A DNA stretch of 64,000 bases from Schizophyllum amplum (lineage: Eukaryota; Basidiomycota; Agaricomycetes; Agaricales; Schizophyllaceae). The first letter of the stretch is position 1; every line of letters starts with the position of its first letter. The notes beneath the pieces are model-generated. The model saw only the letters and a program-made list of their open reading frames with translations, was not told the origin of the DNA and did no database searches. Shown here in pieces: positions 1-10,610 of this stretch. Location of the stretch: assembly GCA_007026445.1 (NCBI GenBank), contig VDMD01000048.1, positions 124,001 to 188,000 of the forward strand, in the 5' to 3' direction. Both the position numbers and the translations under genes were made by a program.

Positions 1-401
1 GTTGATGACATGACGATTGCAGCCAAGACGGACGCACAGGCGCAGGAGATCATTGAAGAGCTGAAGAAGCACTTCAAACTGCGCGAGCTCGGTCCCACCT
101 CGTGGCTCCTAGGTGTCGAGATCCAGCGCGAGCGTTCGCAGCGCAAGCTCTCGCTCTCCCAGCGCCAGTACTGCGTCGACATCCTCGAGCGCTACGGTAT
201 GGCAGACTGCAAACCCGTTGTCTCTCCGCTTGATCAGGCTGTGAAGCTGACCGCTGATGATGTTGGGATTGGTGTGCTTGGACCGGCCCAATGGGGAAGT
301 CCGCTGGATTAGGTAGTCATTGTTCCTATTGTACTCTCTTGTCCTGAACTATCACCTTTTGTGTTCGTGTTCGTGTCTGTGCTCGCTTTCTTCACTCAAT
401 A

Positions 402-415
402 GGTTATGAGCCCCG
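402..415 (+). other. Primer-binding site, half-tRNA initiator-Met type
   Basis: GGTTATGAGCCC follows the 5' LTR of copy 1 immediately. It is complementary to the anticodon stem-loop region of initiator methionine tRNA, the internal priming used by Drosophila copia and several Ty1/copia lineages (established knowledge). The same motif follows the LTRs at 10074 (minus strand, reading down), 13240 and 19004. Confidence 0.8.
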
Positions 416-526
416 CGCTCTAGCTTATCTAAACCTCAAAAACAGTCTCTCTGCTTGCTCTAAACCCTCAGAAAACCCCTACGAAATTTTCCTCTTATCT
501 GATCACCCTCTATCGGCTCATCCACG

Positions 527-1588
527 ATGTCCCTCATCTCTCCTGTCCTCTCCAGGGGTCTGGAGCGTATTCCTGACCTTGCGGGAGAGTCCGATTGGCA
601 CTCCTTCAAGGAGCAGATGTCGCGCTTCTTCCGCGCTGCTCAGGCCGACTACGTCACCTCTGACCCTGCTGCTGCGGTGCCTGACCCCAAGAAGCCCCTC
701 GATGCTGAGCTTGAGTGGCTGCTCTACACCAAGCTCAGTCCCGACGCCGCTGCACTGGTCAAGGACTGCCAAGGGGCAAAGGCGATCTGGAAGGTGCTGA
801 AGGAGAAGTACGAGAAGCCCACTCCCTGGAAGCGCATGCATGCTCGCAAGGCCTTCCAGCAGTGCCGCCATGACCCCTCTCACCCCATCGAGACACACAT
901 CGCCAACGTCAAGGCGCAGAAAGCCATCCTCACCGGCGTGGGCGTCACTGTCTCTGATGACGAGGTCATGGACGTCATCCTCATCAACCTGGATGACTCC
1001 TTCGATCAGATACGTATCAACATCCTCTCCCAGACCGCCCTCACACTCGACACCGCCATTAACATGCTCACCTCGAACTCTGGCGCGGCATTCAGTGTCA
1101 AGCAGGAGGAGTTCATCCCTTCGCTTGTGGGGAATGCCGCTCGTGTTGGCCGCGGTCGCCAGGAGCAGGAGGGTCTGTCGGACGGGCGCCAGAATGACCC
1201 CAGCACATTCTGGCTGGACGACAAGGGGTATCGCTGGTGCAACGTCAACAGCAGGGACTGTCACCGCTGTGGGCGTTCCGGGCATATCGCCGCCTTCTGC
1301 ATGTTCGCCATGCCCGAGGCGATCAGGCAGAAGATCTCGGACAAGGTGCATCTCAATGCGAACATGGTCGCCTCGCTCGCGGAGCTTGACGCGGAGGTCG
1401 AGCAGGACTACCAGGTGGATCAGGCTTATGGCGCGTATGTCGTTCCTGCTCGTCGGTCGTCCCCCTCCCCTCCTTCTTCACCGCGTCTCGCTTCCCCCGC
1501 CCCTTCGTCCTCGGCCAACGCTTCTGTCCGCCAGGGTCGTGCCCCTCGTTCCTCCAGGAATGCGCCGAAGATGATTCTCTTCTCGTGA
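527..1588 (+). CDS. Gag protein of copia type with a CCHC zinc knuckle (copy 1)
   Basis: An intact frame of 353 codons, from the ATG after TCCACG to TGA. The first 220 residues look like the copia-type gag capsid domain (UBN2/Retrotran_gag_2-like: EKYEKPTPWKRMHARKAF, then VKAQKAILTG). At about residues 246-259 there is one zinc knuckle, C-X2-C-X4-H-X4-C (CHRCGRSGHIAAFC). The tail is Ser/Pro-rich. Function by family: packaging of element RNA into particles. The frame is open in all three copies, with only a few substitutions between them, so activity was recent or the frame is under selection. No pol frame follows. Confidence 0.92.
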   Translation: MSLISPVLSRGLERIPDLAGESDWHSFKEQMSRFFRAAQADYVTSDPAAAVPDPKKPLDAELEWLLYTKLSPDAAALVKDCQGAKAIWKVLKEKYEKPTPWKRMHARKAFQQCRHDPSHPIETHIANVKAQKAILTGVGVTVSDDEVMDVILINLDDSFDQIRINILSQTALTLDTAINMLTSNSGAAFSVKQEEFIPSLVGNAARVGRGRQEQEGLSDGRQNDPSTFWLDDKGYRWCNVNSRDCHRCGRSGHIAAFCMFAMPEAIRQKISDKVHLNANMVASLAELDAEVEQDYQVDQAYGAYVVPARRSSPSPPSSPRLASPAPSSSANASVRQGRAPRSSRNAPKMILFS

Positions 1589-2582
1589 TGGATATAGGAG
1601 GATGCACATTCGGTGGGAGTTGCAGGATTAGGTGGGAGCTTGATTAGGTGGGAGTTCTTTTGCGGTCCGGCGCACAGGTGGGAGTGTTGGGATTGGTGTG
1701 CTTGGACCGGCCCAATGGGGAAGTCCGCCGGATTAGGTAGTCATTGTTCCTATTGTACTCTCTTGTCCTGAACCATCACCTTTTGTGTTCGTGTTCGTGT
1801 CTGTGCTCGCTTTCTTCACTCAATAGATGACGCTCCCAAGACGCCAGAGGACATTGACTACATGTCCTCTCGCTCTGCAGAGTACGTCTCTGCCGTCGGC
1901 GCCGTTGCCTGGCTCGCCATCGCCACTCGTCCTGACCTCGCCTACCCCGTCTCTGTCCTCGCGCGTCATACCGGCCATCCTGGGCGCAAGCACTGGCAGG
2001 CGCTGCAGCGCGTCTTCCGCTACATCCAGGGCACGCTTGATGTCAAGCTGACCTACGATGGCAGCGCCGTTGGCGCGCGCTCGGAGCTGTTCTACACCTA
2101 CACGGACGCGGACCATGGCGGAAACCTGGACAACGGCAGGTCTACCAGCGGCCACATCGTCATGATGGCGGGTGCAGCGGTCTCTTGGGCGAGTAAGCTG
2201 CAGACCATTGTCGCGCTCTCTACCACAGAGGCCGAGTACGTTGCAGCCGTGTCTGCCGGGCAGGAGATGTTGTGGATGCGCCATTTCCTCACCGAGTTGG
2301 GCTACTCGGTCAAGGACGCGCCCTCCACGCTCTACATCGACAACAACTCTGCTCTGCAGGTGGCGCGCAATCCAGAGCATCATGGGCGCATGAAGCATCT
2401 GGACCTGCGCTTCTACTGGCTGCGCGACGAGGTGCACAAGGGGTCGATCTGTCTTGTCCATCTGGCCACGGAGAACATGCCAGCTGACATGCTGACCAAG
2501 GCTTTGGGCCGGTCTAAGCTGCAGCATATGGTGGGGCTGACTGGTCTAGTGCGCTAGGTGGGCGTGCTAGATCAAGGGGATG

Positions 2583-2887
2583 TGTTGGGATTGGTGTTCT
2601 AGCACGCTCTCGTGCTTATGGTATTTTTCTCTGATTTTTCCTGATTTTTCCCATGCCTCTATCGCTACTTATGCGCGCACTACGCCTTACGCTGTGCGCC
2701 ACATATTCCGCTTAGTCATCGGCATTTCCCGGTCTGTCTGCCTAGAGCGGCCGCATCCAAGTCTCTCTTTATCTCTGACTTGTGTGCTGTCGCTCTAGGT
2801 GCGTAGTTACACGTTCTATAGCTTGTTATATATCTCTGACTTGTGTGCTGTCGCTCTAGTGTGATCTGATCCTCTGTTCTACCTCGG
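2583..2887 (+). repeat. 3' LTR of the host copia element, 3' end cut off
   Basis: It starts TGTTGGGATTGGTGT 25 bp after the pol stop, behind the purine-rich stretch atcaaggggatg, as expected for a 3' LTR. It contains two copies of a unit reading ctctgacttgtgtgctgtcgc (near 2774 and 2834). The LTR end is missing: sequence passes directly into the 494-bp-type element at about 2888. Confidence 0.75.
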
Positions 2888-3357
2888 ATAGACTGCGGGT
2901 CCAAATTCTTCGTAGACCGGTTACCCCTCCCCCCCTCCCCCCTTCACGTGATATCATGTGCGCTCGGCAATTGCCGTTTTGGCAGCTGGCGCATCGGCTC
3001 GGGTTTTGCAGGTTCTTATACCCTCTTGTTGCACTATCTATTGTCATCTAAACTTATCTAGAGCTAATTATGTCTCATTTTAATTCAAAGTCAGAAGCTT
3101 TGGTGTCATCGAAATCCGAACGTTGGCCACGTGACTGTGCGCATGCAAGAGCCAGCTGCCTGTGTCTCGTCGACAATGAGAGAAGCTGCTGTGGGGGATG
3201 TATGTATAGCCTGCAAGTGAGTAAATCATGGGTATTGGGATGCACAGAGCAGCCCTAGAGCTTAGTTTAAAGGAGGTCCAAATTAATTTTAAGCAGGCTG
3301 CCGACCCCCCCTCCCTCCCCGCCCCCGGTGCGCTATTTTTAGTTCGACACCCCCTTG
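2888..3357 (+). mobile_element. 494-bp CAAGGGGGTG-ended element, 5'-truncated copy A
   Basis: It is nearly identical to 18094-18587, 31253-31746 and 37573-38065 from the segment starting gcgggtccaaattc onward, and ends CACCCCCTTG at 3357. The first about 25 bp, including the left terminal repeat, are missing. A short frame within it (3070-3258) recurs in every copy, but I see no recognisable domain in it and do not call it a gene. Confidence 0.85.
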
Positions 3358-4020
3358 GCTCGGGACTCCATACTTGCAGACTACGTGTTTGACGAAGAGG
3401 TGGGCGAAACCCTTCTTGTCGAGCTTCGTAGTCGTTGGGATGAATTGAGCATGCTTCGTGAACCGGTCGACCGTCACTAGGATAGCGTTGTAGCCGTTTG
3501 AAGGCGGCAGCTCGACAATGAAATCGAGCGAGGCGGACTCGTAAGGATCTGTCGGTATAGGATTGGGGATCATTGTGCCGTATTTCCTGAAGTTGGTGAA
3601 CTTGCTCTTCTGACAGATGTTGCAGGATTGGCAGAACCGATCGATGTCTACCCGCATCCTGTGCCAGTAGAATCGCACGTGGAGCTTAGGCCACAACTTT
3701 GTCGTGCCTCCGTGAGCGCTCTCTAGCGCACTGTCGTGGGCTTGCGTCAGTATGTGTAGCTTCTTGGAGCGTGGAACACATAATCGGGGCAAGTAGTCGG
3801 CGTCCAGGAAGTACAGGAGGCCCAGATCATCCTTGAAGTAGCGGCGGCCAGGAGTCCATTCGCCTTCCGTGGTCTGGGCTTCCGCGTAACGCGTTTTGAA
3901 GTACGGGTCTTCCGCATAGCCGTCCTTGAACTCCTCCACCTCTTGGTCGCTCAACCGTACTAAGATGGATGGTGGTCGTTCGAACACCTTCTGATAGGCC
4001 GCTCTATTCGGTAATTCATC
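3358..4020 (-). pseudogene. Ty3/gypsy integrase fragment
   Basis: On the minus strand the translation shows an HHCC zinc finger (HGGTTKLWPKLHVRF..., then CQSCNICQKSK), followed by the start of the integrase core with the acidic residues of SLDFIVELP and TVDRFTKHA. The frame is cut at 3358 by the end of copy A of the 494-bp element, before the catalytic Glu, and at about 4020 by the oppositely oriented copia fragment. Family knowledge: integrase inserts the cDNA into the chromosome. No LTR or reverse transcriptase of this element is present, so it is a relic. Confidence 0.88.
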
Positions 4021-6703
4021 GAGCGGCTCTCGGTCTGCGTCCCCGCTTGCGTGCCGCGGCCCGCACTTCCTGCGCGAGTGCAAGGAGTTCGTGCCGCTCT
4101 GGAAGCAGCGCGAGGAGGCCGCCGCCAACGCCGCTAAGGCGCCGAACCAGCGCGGGCAGGGCAAGAAGAACAAGAACGGCGGCAACGCGGCCAACGCGCA
4201 AGCCGCGCCCGCCTCTGACGCGTCCTCATCGTCTCCCCAGACCGCCTCTGCTGCGCGTGTCGAGTCTGCTGGCCAGGCAAGCGCTTTCCTTTCGTCCACC
4301 GCGCTCCGGGAGTGGCTCCAGTCAAAGGCTGCCGCTAACTTCAACACCAACACAGGTGCCTCTCTACACATGACGCCCCGGCGAGACTGGTTCATCACCT
4401 ACTCGCCGCATCGCGTGCCCGTTCGCCTAGCGAACGGCACGATCGTCTACTCAGCGGGCATCGGGTCGGTGCAGTATCAGCCGGTGGATGGGGAGAAGAA
4501 GCTGCAGCCTATCGTGTTCCTTGACGTCCTTCATGTCCCTCTCCTTACTTCGAATCTATTGTCCATCTACCACCTCACTGCGCACAAGGGGTACGAGGTT
4601 CAGATTAAGGATAAGCGCGTCATGTTCTACCGCGCCGGGACGCTTGTCTGCACTGCTACGGTTGACGAGTCCAACACGGGCTACCTGGACGGCCACGTTG
4701 TTGCGCCGCCTGCGCCGCGCAACGCGTATGCTGCCACTACGACGCTGCCGCTCGACGCATCCCTCTGGCATCGCCGCTTCGGACACGTCAATCACGGCGA
4801 CATCGGCAAGCTGCGCAGCCGCAAGCTCGTCAAGGGCATGCGCTTCGACACCTTCACCGCGCCGGACCCGATCTGCGAGCCATGTATCATGGGGAAACAG
4901 ACTCGGAAGGCAGTTCCGCGCGGTCCGGGAGAGCGCGCTAAGCGGCGCCTCGAGCTGGTTCACACCGACTTGAAGGGGCCGATGCCTGTGGCAACAAAGG
5001 AGGGCTACCGCTACTGGATCACCTTCATTGATGACAAGGAGCGCTGGCGGACGCTGAAGAAGAAGAGCGATGCTTGGGCCGCTATTTGCGCGTTCAAGGC
5101 GGCTGCTGAGATTGAGACGGGCAAGCGGTTGGAGGTGATGCGCTGCGATGCCGGTGGCGAGTACATCACTAAGGCGATGTTGGAGCAGGCGCGCCGTGAG
5201 GGTTGGCGACTCGAGTTCACTGAACCGGACGAGCCGCATCAGAACGGCGTTGCAGAGCGAGCTAATCTGACTCTAGCGAACGCGGCCAGCTCTATGCTGT
5301 GGGAAGCGAAGCTGCCGCCTTCGTTCTGGGCGCATGCTGTCTCCGCCTTCAACCACGTCGACAACCGTGCCCCTACGTCCGCCCTACCGCCGGACAAGAC
5401 GCCCTACATCGGCTGGAAGCGCAAGAAGCCGGATGTCTCGTACTTCCGCGTCTTTGGCTGCCTTGCCTACGTCCTGGTGAAGAAGCGACACCGGCGCGCG
5501 CTCGAGCCGCACTCGCAGAAGTGCATCTTCATCGGCTACCCGCCTGGGACCAAGGCCTGGCTCTTCTGGAACCCGGCGACCCAGAAGACGCTCATCTCCT
5601 CGCACGCCGTCTTTGACGAGCGCTACATGCCGGGGAACTCTACCAAGAGTATAAACTTGATTACCGCGTCGCTCCTGGACAGAGGTGAGGGACCACCGGA
5701 CTTTGGGGATGCCGCAGGTCAAGGGGGTGATGGGGAATCGCCTCCTAATCGCGAGTCTGACAATAGCGATGATGATGCTGTCTATGATCTGCCGCCTCCC
5801 CCATCCGGTCAGCCCGCTCCTCCCGCTCCGCAGTTGCAGACGCCGCCGCCCAGTTCGCCGCCTCGTGCGCCTACGGTCGAGCCGCCTACCACACCGCCTA
5901 GCGCGCCTGTGCCCGCACCTCAGGCTCCACGTTCTGTACGTGTTGGACCACCCAGCCTGCTGCTTCAGCGCGGCCGGCAGAAAGAGCAGGAGCAGATGCA
6001 GCAGCGAGCTACGCGCCGTCGCCCGCCTTCGCCTGAGGCACCGCCTAATCGGGGGGAGGTGCCCGAGTGGCTGGGAGACCCGCCGCGACCGCCGACCGAC
6101 CCGTTTGCAGGCCCATCGCGCCCAGTGCGCCAGAGCGCGCCACGCTTCAACATGAGCGAGCGCGCATTGCAGGAGCGCGCTATGCGGCCACCCGCACCAC
6201 CACCGCCTAGCCGTTGGGCTAGCGGTCCGCCCGTCGTGTCGCCTAACCGCTATGCGCCGCTTCAAGCGAGTATAGAGGAGGTAGAGGAGAAGGAGCAGGA
6301 GCAGGAGATGGAGAAGGAGACGCCCCCTGTGGAGCATGACTCCGGTAGCGGCAGTGACGATGAACTGCTGTTGAAGGACGACACCGCCGTGCCCGGAGAG
6401 CATGCCATGCAGGCCGGACTCGACTATGTCTTTGATGGAGTGCAGGAGGAGCAGTGGTCAGTCGAGCAGGGCCTGGATTACGCTTACTCGTCCGTTGTCC
6501 CAGCAGATGCGCAGCAGACCGAGCCGAGGACGTTTGCAGAGGCATTGCGCCGCCCTGACCGGTCGAAGTGGATCGACGCCGCGTTCGACGAGATGCAGGC
6601 GCTGATTGACAACGGCACATTCGAGCTCGTCCAGCTCCCGCCCGGTGCGCGCGCTATTGGCAGTCGGTGGGTGTTCAAGGTCAAACATAGATCTATGAAG
6701 TAA
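4021..6703 (+). pseudogene. Ty1/copia gag end-protease-integrase fragment
   Basis: One open frame starts inside a gag zinc knuckle (GPHFLREC at about 4057). A protease-like segment follows (NTGASLHMTP), then the integrase zinc finger (LWHRRFGHVNHGDIG...CEPCIMGKQ). The integrase core has D in HTDLKG, D in RCDAGGEY and E in NGVAERAN (DDE). A long proline-rich linker follows, and then the first about 30 residues of the reverse transcriptase. It stops at 6703 after a break near 6688. The protease motif reads N-T-G-A where copia proteases have D-[ST]-G-A, so the catalytic Asp appears lost. The fragment abuts the gypsy relic at about 4020 with no LTR. Confidence 0.9.
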
Positions 6704-6869
6704 AAACTTGATTGAGCCAGAACTGAAATAGATATGTAGTGAAAGTAAGTGCGAGTGAGTGTACAGATTTCGCTCGTTCACAAGGGAGAGGCCAACGGTT
6801 TCTGGGCTACAATCTCAAGCCCAAGATACGGTCAGTAACGGAGCATATATATCTATGAGGTTCGAGGGA
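6704..6869. other. AT-richer spacer, no gene seen
   Basis: This runs between the copia break point and the first hairpin block. No LTR, terminal repeat or coding frame was recognised. Confidence 0.5.
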
Positions 6870-7151
6870 AATCGGGGCTCTCGATGCGCGGGAATCGCGT
6901 TGTGGCTCGCCACGAACGCGCTCATTTCGAGCGCGTTCGTGACGTGACATAACGCGTCGCTCTCTTCCCTCGCCGCCATACGCCATACGCCGCGCGCTCA
7001 ACAGTGCTTTGATGGACGCCGCATCTTCGGCGCTGGGGCGCGGGGACTCTGGGGAGTCCCCTCCAGGTGCGTTTTCTTTTGACAGCATCAGGATTTAGCT
7101 AAAAACCGCGTAGATATAGGAGCTGCAGAGCGCCACAAACGCTCTGCAGCT
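6870..7151 (+). ncRNA. Four-hairpin block Y1 (end part of the structured unit)
   Basis: Hairpins in order: H0 at 6911-6941 (13-bp perfect stem CACGAACGCGCTC, loop ATTTC); H1 at 6994-7007 (GCGCTCAACAGTGC); H2 at 7042-7061 (GGGGACTC-TGGG-GAGTCCCC); the motif AGGTGCGT at 7064; H3 at 7121-7151 (AGCTGCAGAGCG stem). Order and spacing match the blocks at 11000-11270 and 26880-27152, and stem bases differ between copies with pairing kept. Whether the block is transcribed is unknown, so 'ncRNA' is a structural call, not proof of an RNA product. Confidence 0.5.
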
Positions 7152-7891
7152 ACTCCTGCAGTTCAATATCGCCCGCAAAAGGCTGAGGCCTACCCTGGGA
7201 GCTCCCCAAGTCCCCCGCCTCCCACCCACAGGCGCGATCGCACCCGCGCCCGCACACTCCGTCTCCCACCCCATACCCATCATGAAGGCGAGCTAATGCT
7301 CCCCTTCTGACGCGTCTCCCGCCCTCCGCCTTGTCCTACGAGGACTGAGGCGGGTAGGGAAAGGTATGGGCTAGCATGCAGGAACAGCGGGTCTCTCTGC
7401 AAGCGAGGGCGGGCGTGGCGATCACAACCTGCCAGTACCTGCGCCACACACCACGCCGCGCCCACCGCCCCTCCGCGCGCACCAAAGCAATCAGTGGCAT
7501 GACGAGGGCGGCGTACGCATAGGCGCCGGCGCTTCCTGCCGCTGCCCGCCGCCATCACCGTGCTCGCGCCCCCGCCGCGCTACACCCCACTCCCCGCTTG
7601 CCGCACCCCTCCCCATCTCACGCGACGAGCTTTCTCCTAAGCTCGTATGCCGTCAATCACACACCACTCCACATCGACCTCGTCGTCGCGCCCGCTCCCG
7701 TGCGCCGTTCGCCGTCGCCCCGATCGCCGCCGCGCAAGCGCCCCACCGCGCCATTTCACGCGCGCGCCCCGCCCAACGAGCTCCTCACGAGCTCGTTTCA
7801 TGTCTAGAACATTCCCTCCCTATATCTTGTTGGAGATAATCACGTGACCTCTGGTTGGTCTAATGATGTCCCAATATCACTAGTAACTATA
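7152..7891. other. GC-rich, C-strand-biased sequence without a recognised gene
   Basis: Several short frames occur, but none has a recognisable domain or a consistent splice pattern. The matching segments after the other hairpin blocks (11271-12040, 27153-28090) share the C-rich character, and the latter two end in an AT-rich stretch. It therefore looks like part of the repeated unit rather than a host gene. Confidence 0.45.
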
Positions 7892-8165
7892 GACCCGATA
7901 GCTCAGTGGTAGAGCGTCACTCCTGAGATGTGGAGGTCCTTGGTTCAAACCCAGGTCGAGTCACTTTGCTTTTCCCAACAGCTCCTGCCCAAACGGGATG
8001 CACGTGGGTGCTCGCTCGGCAGCCCTCCGCAAGCCAGATCCCAATTCGGAAGGCCCAAATCACCTGCGCTGGCTGGCAGACCGGAGTTTGCCGGGCCCGA
8101 CAACCTTACCGTATGTGTTGCAATAAGCCCCCCGATAGTGGCCGGGATGTATTACAATAGGGGGA
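7892..8165 (+). mobile_element. tRNA-derived SINE-like element, copy 1
   Basis: The 71-nt head (7892-7962) has a pol III A box (TAGCTCAGTGG) and B box (GGTTCAAACCC), a D arm, a 5-bp T stem (CTTGG/CCAGG) and an acceptor stem with one mismatch. The anticodon arm is poor. A tail of about 200 bp follows whose last part (gtttgccgg...gatagtggcc...gtattac) is shared with 12041-12385. No oligo-A tail or target duplication was identified. A decayed true tRNA gene is less likely, because the shared sequence continues well beyond the tRNA. Confidence 0.7.
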
Positions 8166-8416
8166 TGGCATAAGGTGGTAATGGGCGACATGGGCTGTGG
8201 CGCGCCGACACGCGCATCCGCGTGGGCGGACTCGTCATCCCACTCTTGCAATGTGCAGAGGGGACGGTCGACACGGCAAGTATAGGGGGGGCAGCGGGGT
8301 GGCGGGGATGCGGTGTGGGTGGCGTCGTGGCCTCTGCTGCCGATTGGCTTCGCTCCCAGGGGCCCGCGCTGCGCGTACGCGTAGTGCGAGCGTCTCCCCA
8401 CCCCTTCAGATCCCAC

Positions 8417-8515
8417 TGAGACGCCCCGATCCCTGACCAAGAGCCGCACCGCGAAGTCCTGGTGCGGTGAGTCCTCGAGCGGTTTGGCTCTTGGTCAGGA
8501 ACGCGCTAGGCGCTC
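8417..8515 (+). ncRNA. Capped long-stem structure A (ribozyme-like candidate)
   Basis: The 14-bp perfect outer stem is CCTGACCAAGAGCC (8432-8445) with GGCTCTTGGTCAGG (8486-8499), imperfectly extended outward. Inside is a second stem CCGCACC/GGTGCGG around the loop GCGAAGTCCT, then the conserved string GGTGAGTCCTCGAGCGG. Three other places (21818-21922, 25821-25913, 13002-13084 minus) share the core but have different outer stems. I do not recognise the fold. Confidence 0.5.
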
Positions 8516-8650
8516 ATAGGGGGTGAAGGGGGGTGAAAGGGGGTGGAGGGAGGGGGCCGGGTCGCCTTGTAAACGAACGCCCGGCGCGCGGGAGGCATGT
8601 CGCGCCTCGCGCGTTGTTGTTGACCGGCGGCATGACGCGACGGCGGCGTG

Positions 8651-10215
8651 TATTGAGTGAAGAAAGCGGGCACAGACACGAACACGAACACAAATGGTGA
8701 TGGTTCAGGACAAGACAGTACAATGGGAACAATGACTACCTAATCCGGCGGACTTCCCCATTGGGCCGGTCCAAGCACACCAATCCCAACACTCCCACCT
8801 GTGCGCCGGACCGCAAAAGAACTCCCACCTAATCAAGCTCCCACCTAATCCTGCAACTCCCACCAAATGTGCATCCTCCTATATCCATCACGAGAAGAGA
8901 ATCATCTTCGGCGCATTCCTCGAGGAACGAGGGGCACGACCCTGGCGGACAGAAGCGGTGGCCGAGGACGAAGGGGCGGGGGAAGCGAGACGCGGTGAAG
9001 AAGGAGGGGAGGGGGACGACCGACGAGCAGGAACGACATACGCGCCATAAGCCTGATCCACCTGGTAGTCCTGCTCGACCTCCGCGTCAAGCTCCGCGAG
9101 CGAGGCGACCATGTTCGCATTGAGATGCACCTTGTCCGAGATCTTCTGCCTGATCGCCTCGGGCATGACGAACATGCAGAAGGCGGCGATATGCCCGGAA
9201 CGCCCACAGCGGTGACAGTCCCTGCTGTTGACGTTGCACCAGCGATACCCCTTGTCGTCCAGCCAGAATGTGCTGGGGTCATTCTGGCGCCCGTCCGACA
9301 GACCCTCCTGCTCCTGGCGACCGCGGCCAACACGAGCGGCATTCCCCGCAAGCGAAGGGATGAACTCCTCCTGCTTGACACTGAATGCCGCGCCAGAGTT
9401 CGAGGTGAGCATGTTAATGGCGGTGTCGAGGGTGAGGGCGGTCTGGGAGAGGATGTTGATACGTATCTGATCGAAGGAGTCATCCAGGTTGATGAGGATG
9501 ACGTCCATGACCTCGTCATCAGAGACAGTGACGCCCAGGCCGGTGAGGATGGCCTTCTGCGCCTTGACATTGGCGATGTGCGTCTCGATGGGGTGAGAGG
9601 GGTCATGGCGGCACTGCTGGAAGGCCTTGCGAGCATGCATGCGCTTCCAGGGAGTGGGCTTCTCGTACTTCTCCTTCAGCACCTTCCAGATCGCCTTTGC
9701 CCCTTCGCAGTCCTTGACCAGCGCAGCGGCGTCGGGACTGAGCTTGGTGTAGAGCAGCCACTCAAGCTCAGCATCGAGGGGCTTCTTGGGGTCAGGCACC
9801 GCAGCAGCAGGGTCAGAGGTGACATAGTCGGCCTGAGCAGCGCGGAAGAAGCGCGACATCTGCTCCTTGAAGGAGTGCCAATCGGACTCTCCCGCAAGGT
9901 CAGGGATACGCTCCAGACCCCTGGAGAGGACAGCAGAGATGAGGGACATCGTGGATGAGCCGATAGAGGGTGATCAGATAAGAGGAAATTTTCGTAGGGG
10001 TTTTCTGAGGGTTTAGAGCAAGCAGAGAGACTGTTTTTGAGGTTTAGATAAGCTAGAGCGCGGGGCTCATAACCTATTGAGTGAAGAAAGCGGGCACAGA
10101 CACGAACACGAACACAAATGGTGATGGTTCAGGACAAGACAGTACAATGGGAACAATGACTACCTAATCCGGCGGACTTCCCCATTGGGCCGGTCCAAGC
10201 ACACCAATCCCAACA
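8651..10215 (-). mobile_element. Gag-only non-autonomous copia-type LTR element, copy 2
   Basis: LTRs are 8651-8791 and 10075-10215, 141 bp each. I saw no difference between them, so this is probably the youngest copy. The target duplication is gcgtg (8646-8650 and 10216-10220). It lies on the minus strand, with the primer-binding site ending at 10074. It inserted into the structured unit, between the capped stem (8417-8515) and the hairpin at 10290. Confidence 0.95.
8888..9949 (-). CDS. Gag protein of copia type with a CCHC zinc knuckle (copy 2)
   Basis: 353 codons without a break, starting at the same ATG as copy 1. The zinc knuckle and the Ser/Pro-rich tail are unchanged. A few substitutions separate it from copy 1, for example Val to Ala before the GNAARVG segment. 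Both the start and the stop are conserved in all three copies. Confidence 0.92.
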   Translation of the reverse strand: MSLISAVLSRGLERIPDLAGESDWHSFKEQMSRFFRAAQADYVTSDPAAAVPDPKKPLDAELEWLLYTKLSPDAAALVKDCEGAKAIWKVLKEKYEKPTPWKRMHARKAFQQCRHDPSHPIETHIANVKAQKAILTGLGVTVSDDEVMDVILINLDDSFDQIRINILSQTALTLDTAINMLTSNSGAAFSVKQEEFIPSLAGNAARVGRGRQEQEGLSDGRQNDPSTFWLDDKGYRWCNVNSRDCHRCGRSGHIAAFCMFVMPEAIRQKISDKVHLNANMVASLAELDAEVEQDYQVDQAYGAYVVPARRSSPSPPSSPRLASPAPSSSATASVRQGRAPRSSRNAPKMILFS

Positions 10216-10289
10216 GCGTGCCGGGCCACGCGCTCGCCCCATTGCATGCCGAGGCCTAAAGTATATACTTATCAGTGAAGAAAACCCAT

Positions 10290-10312
10290 GCAGGGCGTAG
10301 CGACGCACCTGC
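10290..10312 (+). ncRNA. Hairpin X1 of the structured unit
   Basis: The arms GCAGG-g-CGT and ACG-CA-CCTGC enclose the loop AGCG. Corresponding hairpins with changed but still pairing stem bases lie at 22138-22159, 23727-23750, 26160-26182 and, on the minus strand, 12653-12675 and 12797-12819. With the inserted gag element removed, it lies about 290 bp after the capped stem A. Confidence 0.5.
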
Positions 10313-10610
10313 GACGCGTTTGCGCGCCTGCCCCTCTCGCTGCGTCATCTGTCTCGCTCAGCGGGTTGTGCCATGAGTGACCGCCTGGAAACTCGCGTCT
10401 TACGGTTTTTGAGGTGTGCGATGGCGAAAGAAAAGGACGGGGAGGGAAGGGGGCAGCCGGGGGGTCGCAATAATGGTGGTGGAAGGTTGAGAGATGCTGA
10501 TTGACAATGCGCGGCGGTTCGGACCGGAGTGCCGACCCTCGCCGCCAACGCGCGCAACGACCGCGGCAAGGTTTCGGAAGCACCAGAGAGCTATTTTAAC
10601 GGCGAGATTG

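Larger units (their letters stand above)
261..1825 (+). mobile_element. Gag-only non-autonomous copia-type LTR element, copy 1
   Basis: LTRs are 261-401 and 1685-1825, 141 bp each, starting TGTTGGGATTGGTGT and ending CTCAATA, with two differences seen between them. The target duplication is gatga. A primer-binding site follows the 5' LTR directly, and a purine tract (1676-1684) precedes the 3' LTR. The only long coding frame inside is gag. There is no protease, integrase or reverse transcriptase, so the element must rely on enzymes made elsewhere. This layout matches the class called TR-GAG in plants. The insertion splits a copia reverse transcriptase. The host copia's own LTR (from 2583) begins with the same 15 bases, which suggests a related autonomous partner. 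Confidence 0.93.
1..2557 (+). pseudogene. Ty1/copia pol 3' part (reverse transcriptase-RNase H), split by an insertion
   Basis: The reading frame enters the window at the reverse-transcriptase active site (VDDM, bases 1-12) and runs to base 260. It is interrupted by the 1565-bp gag-only element, resumes at 1826 and ends at a TAG at 2555-2557. The flanking 5 bp (gatga, 256-260 and 1826-1830) are a target duplication, and removing the insertion plus one duplicate keeps the frame. Downstream are the RNase H landmarks TDADHGG, STTEAEYVA, the DNNSAL motif and a KHLDLR motif. Family knowledge: this part of copia pol copies the RNA into cDNA and degrades the template. The 5' half of the element lies outside the window. 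It is close in style to the copia piece at 4021-6703 but cannot be joined to it here. Confidence 0.9.

Noticed and set aside
518..1351. Antisense 277-codon open frame opposite gag (also 9125-9958 and 13356-14189)
   Set aside because: It is open in all copies only because it mirrors the GC-rich codons of gag. No domain, and gag is clearly the coding strand.
7892..7963. A functional tRNA gene here and at 12041-12112
   Set aside because: Acceptor stems carry mismatches, the anticodon loop lacks U33, and both copies share sequence far downstream, so they are SINE heads, not tRNA genes.
8446..8485. Hammerhead ribozyme
   Set aside because: A GATGAG-like string is present, but the required CUGANGA plus GAAA plus NUH order around a three-way junction is not formed.
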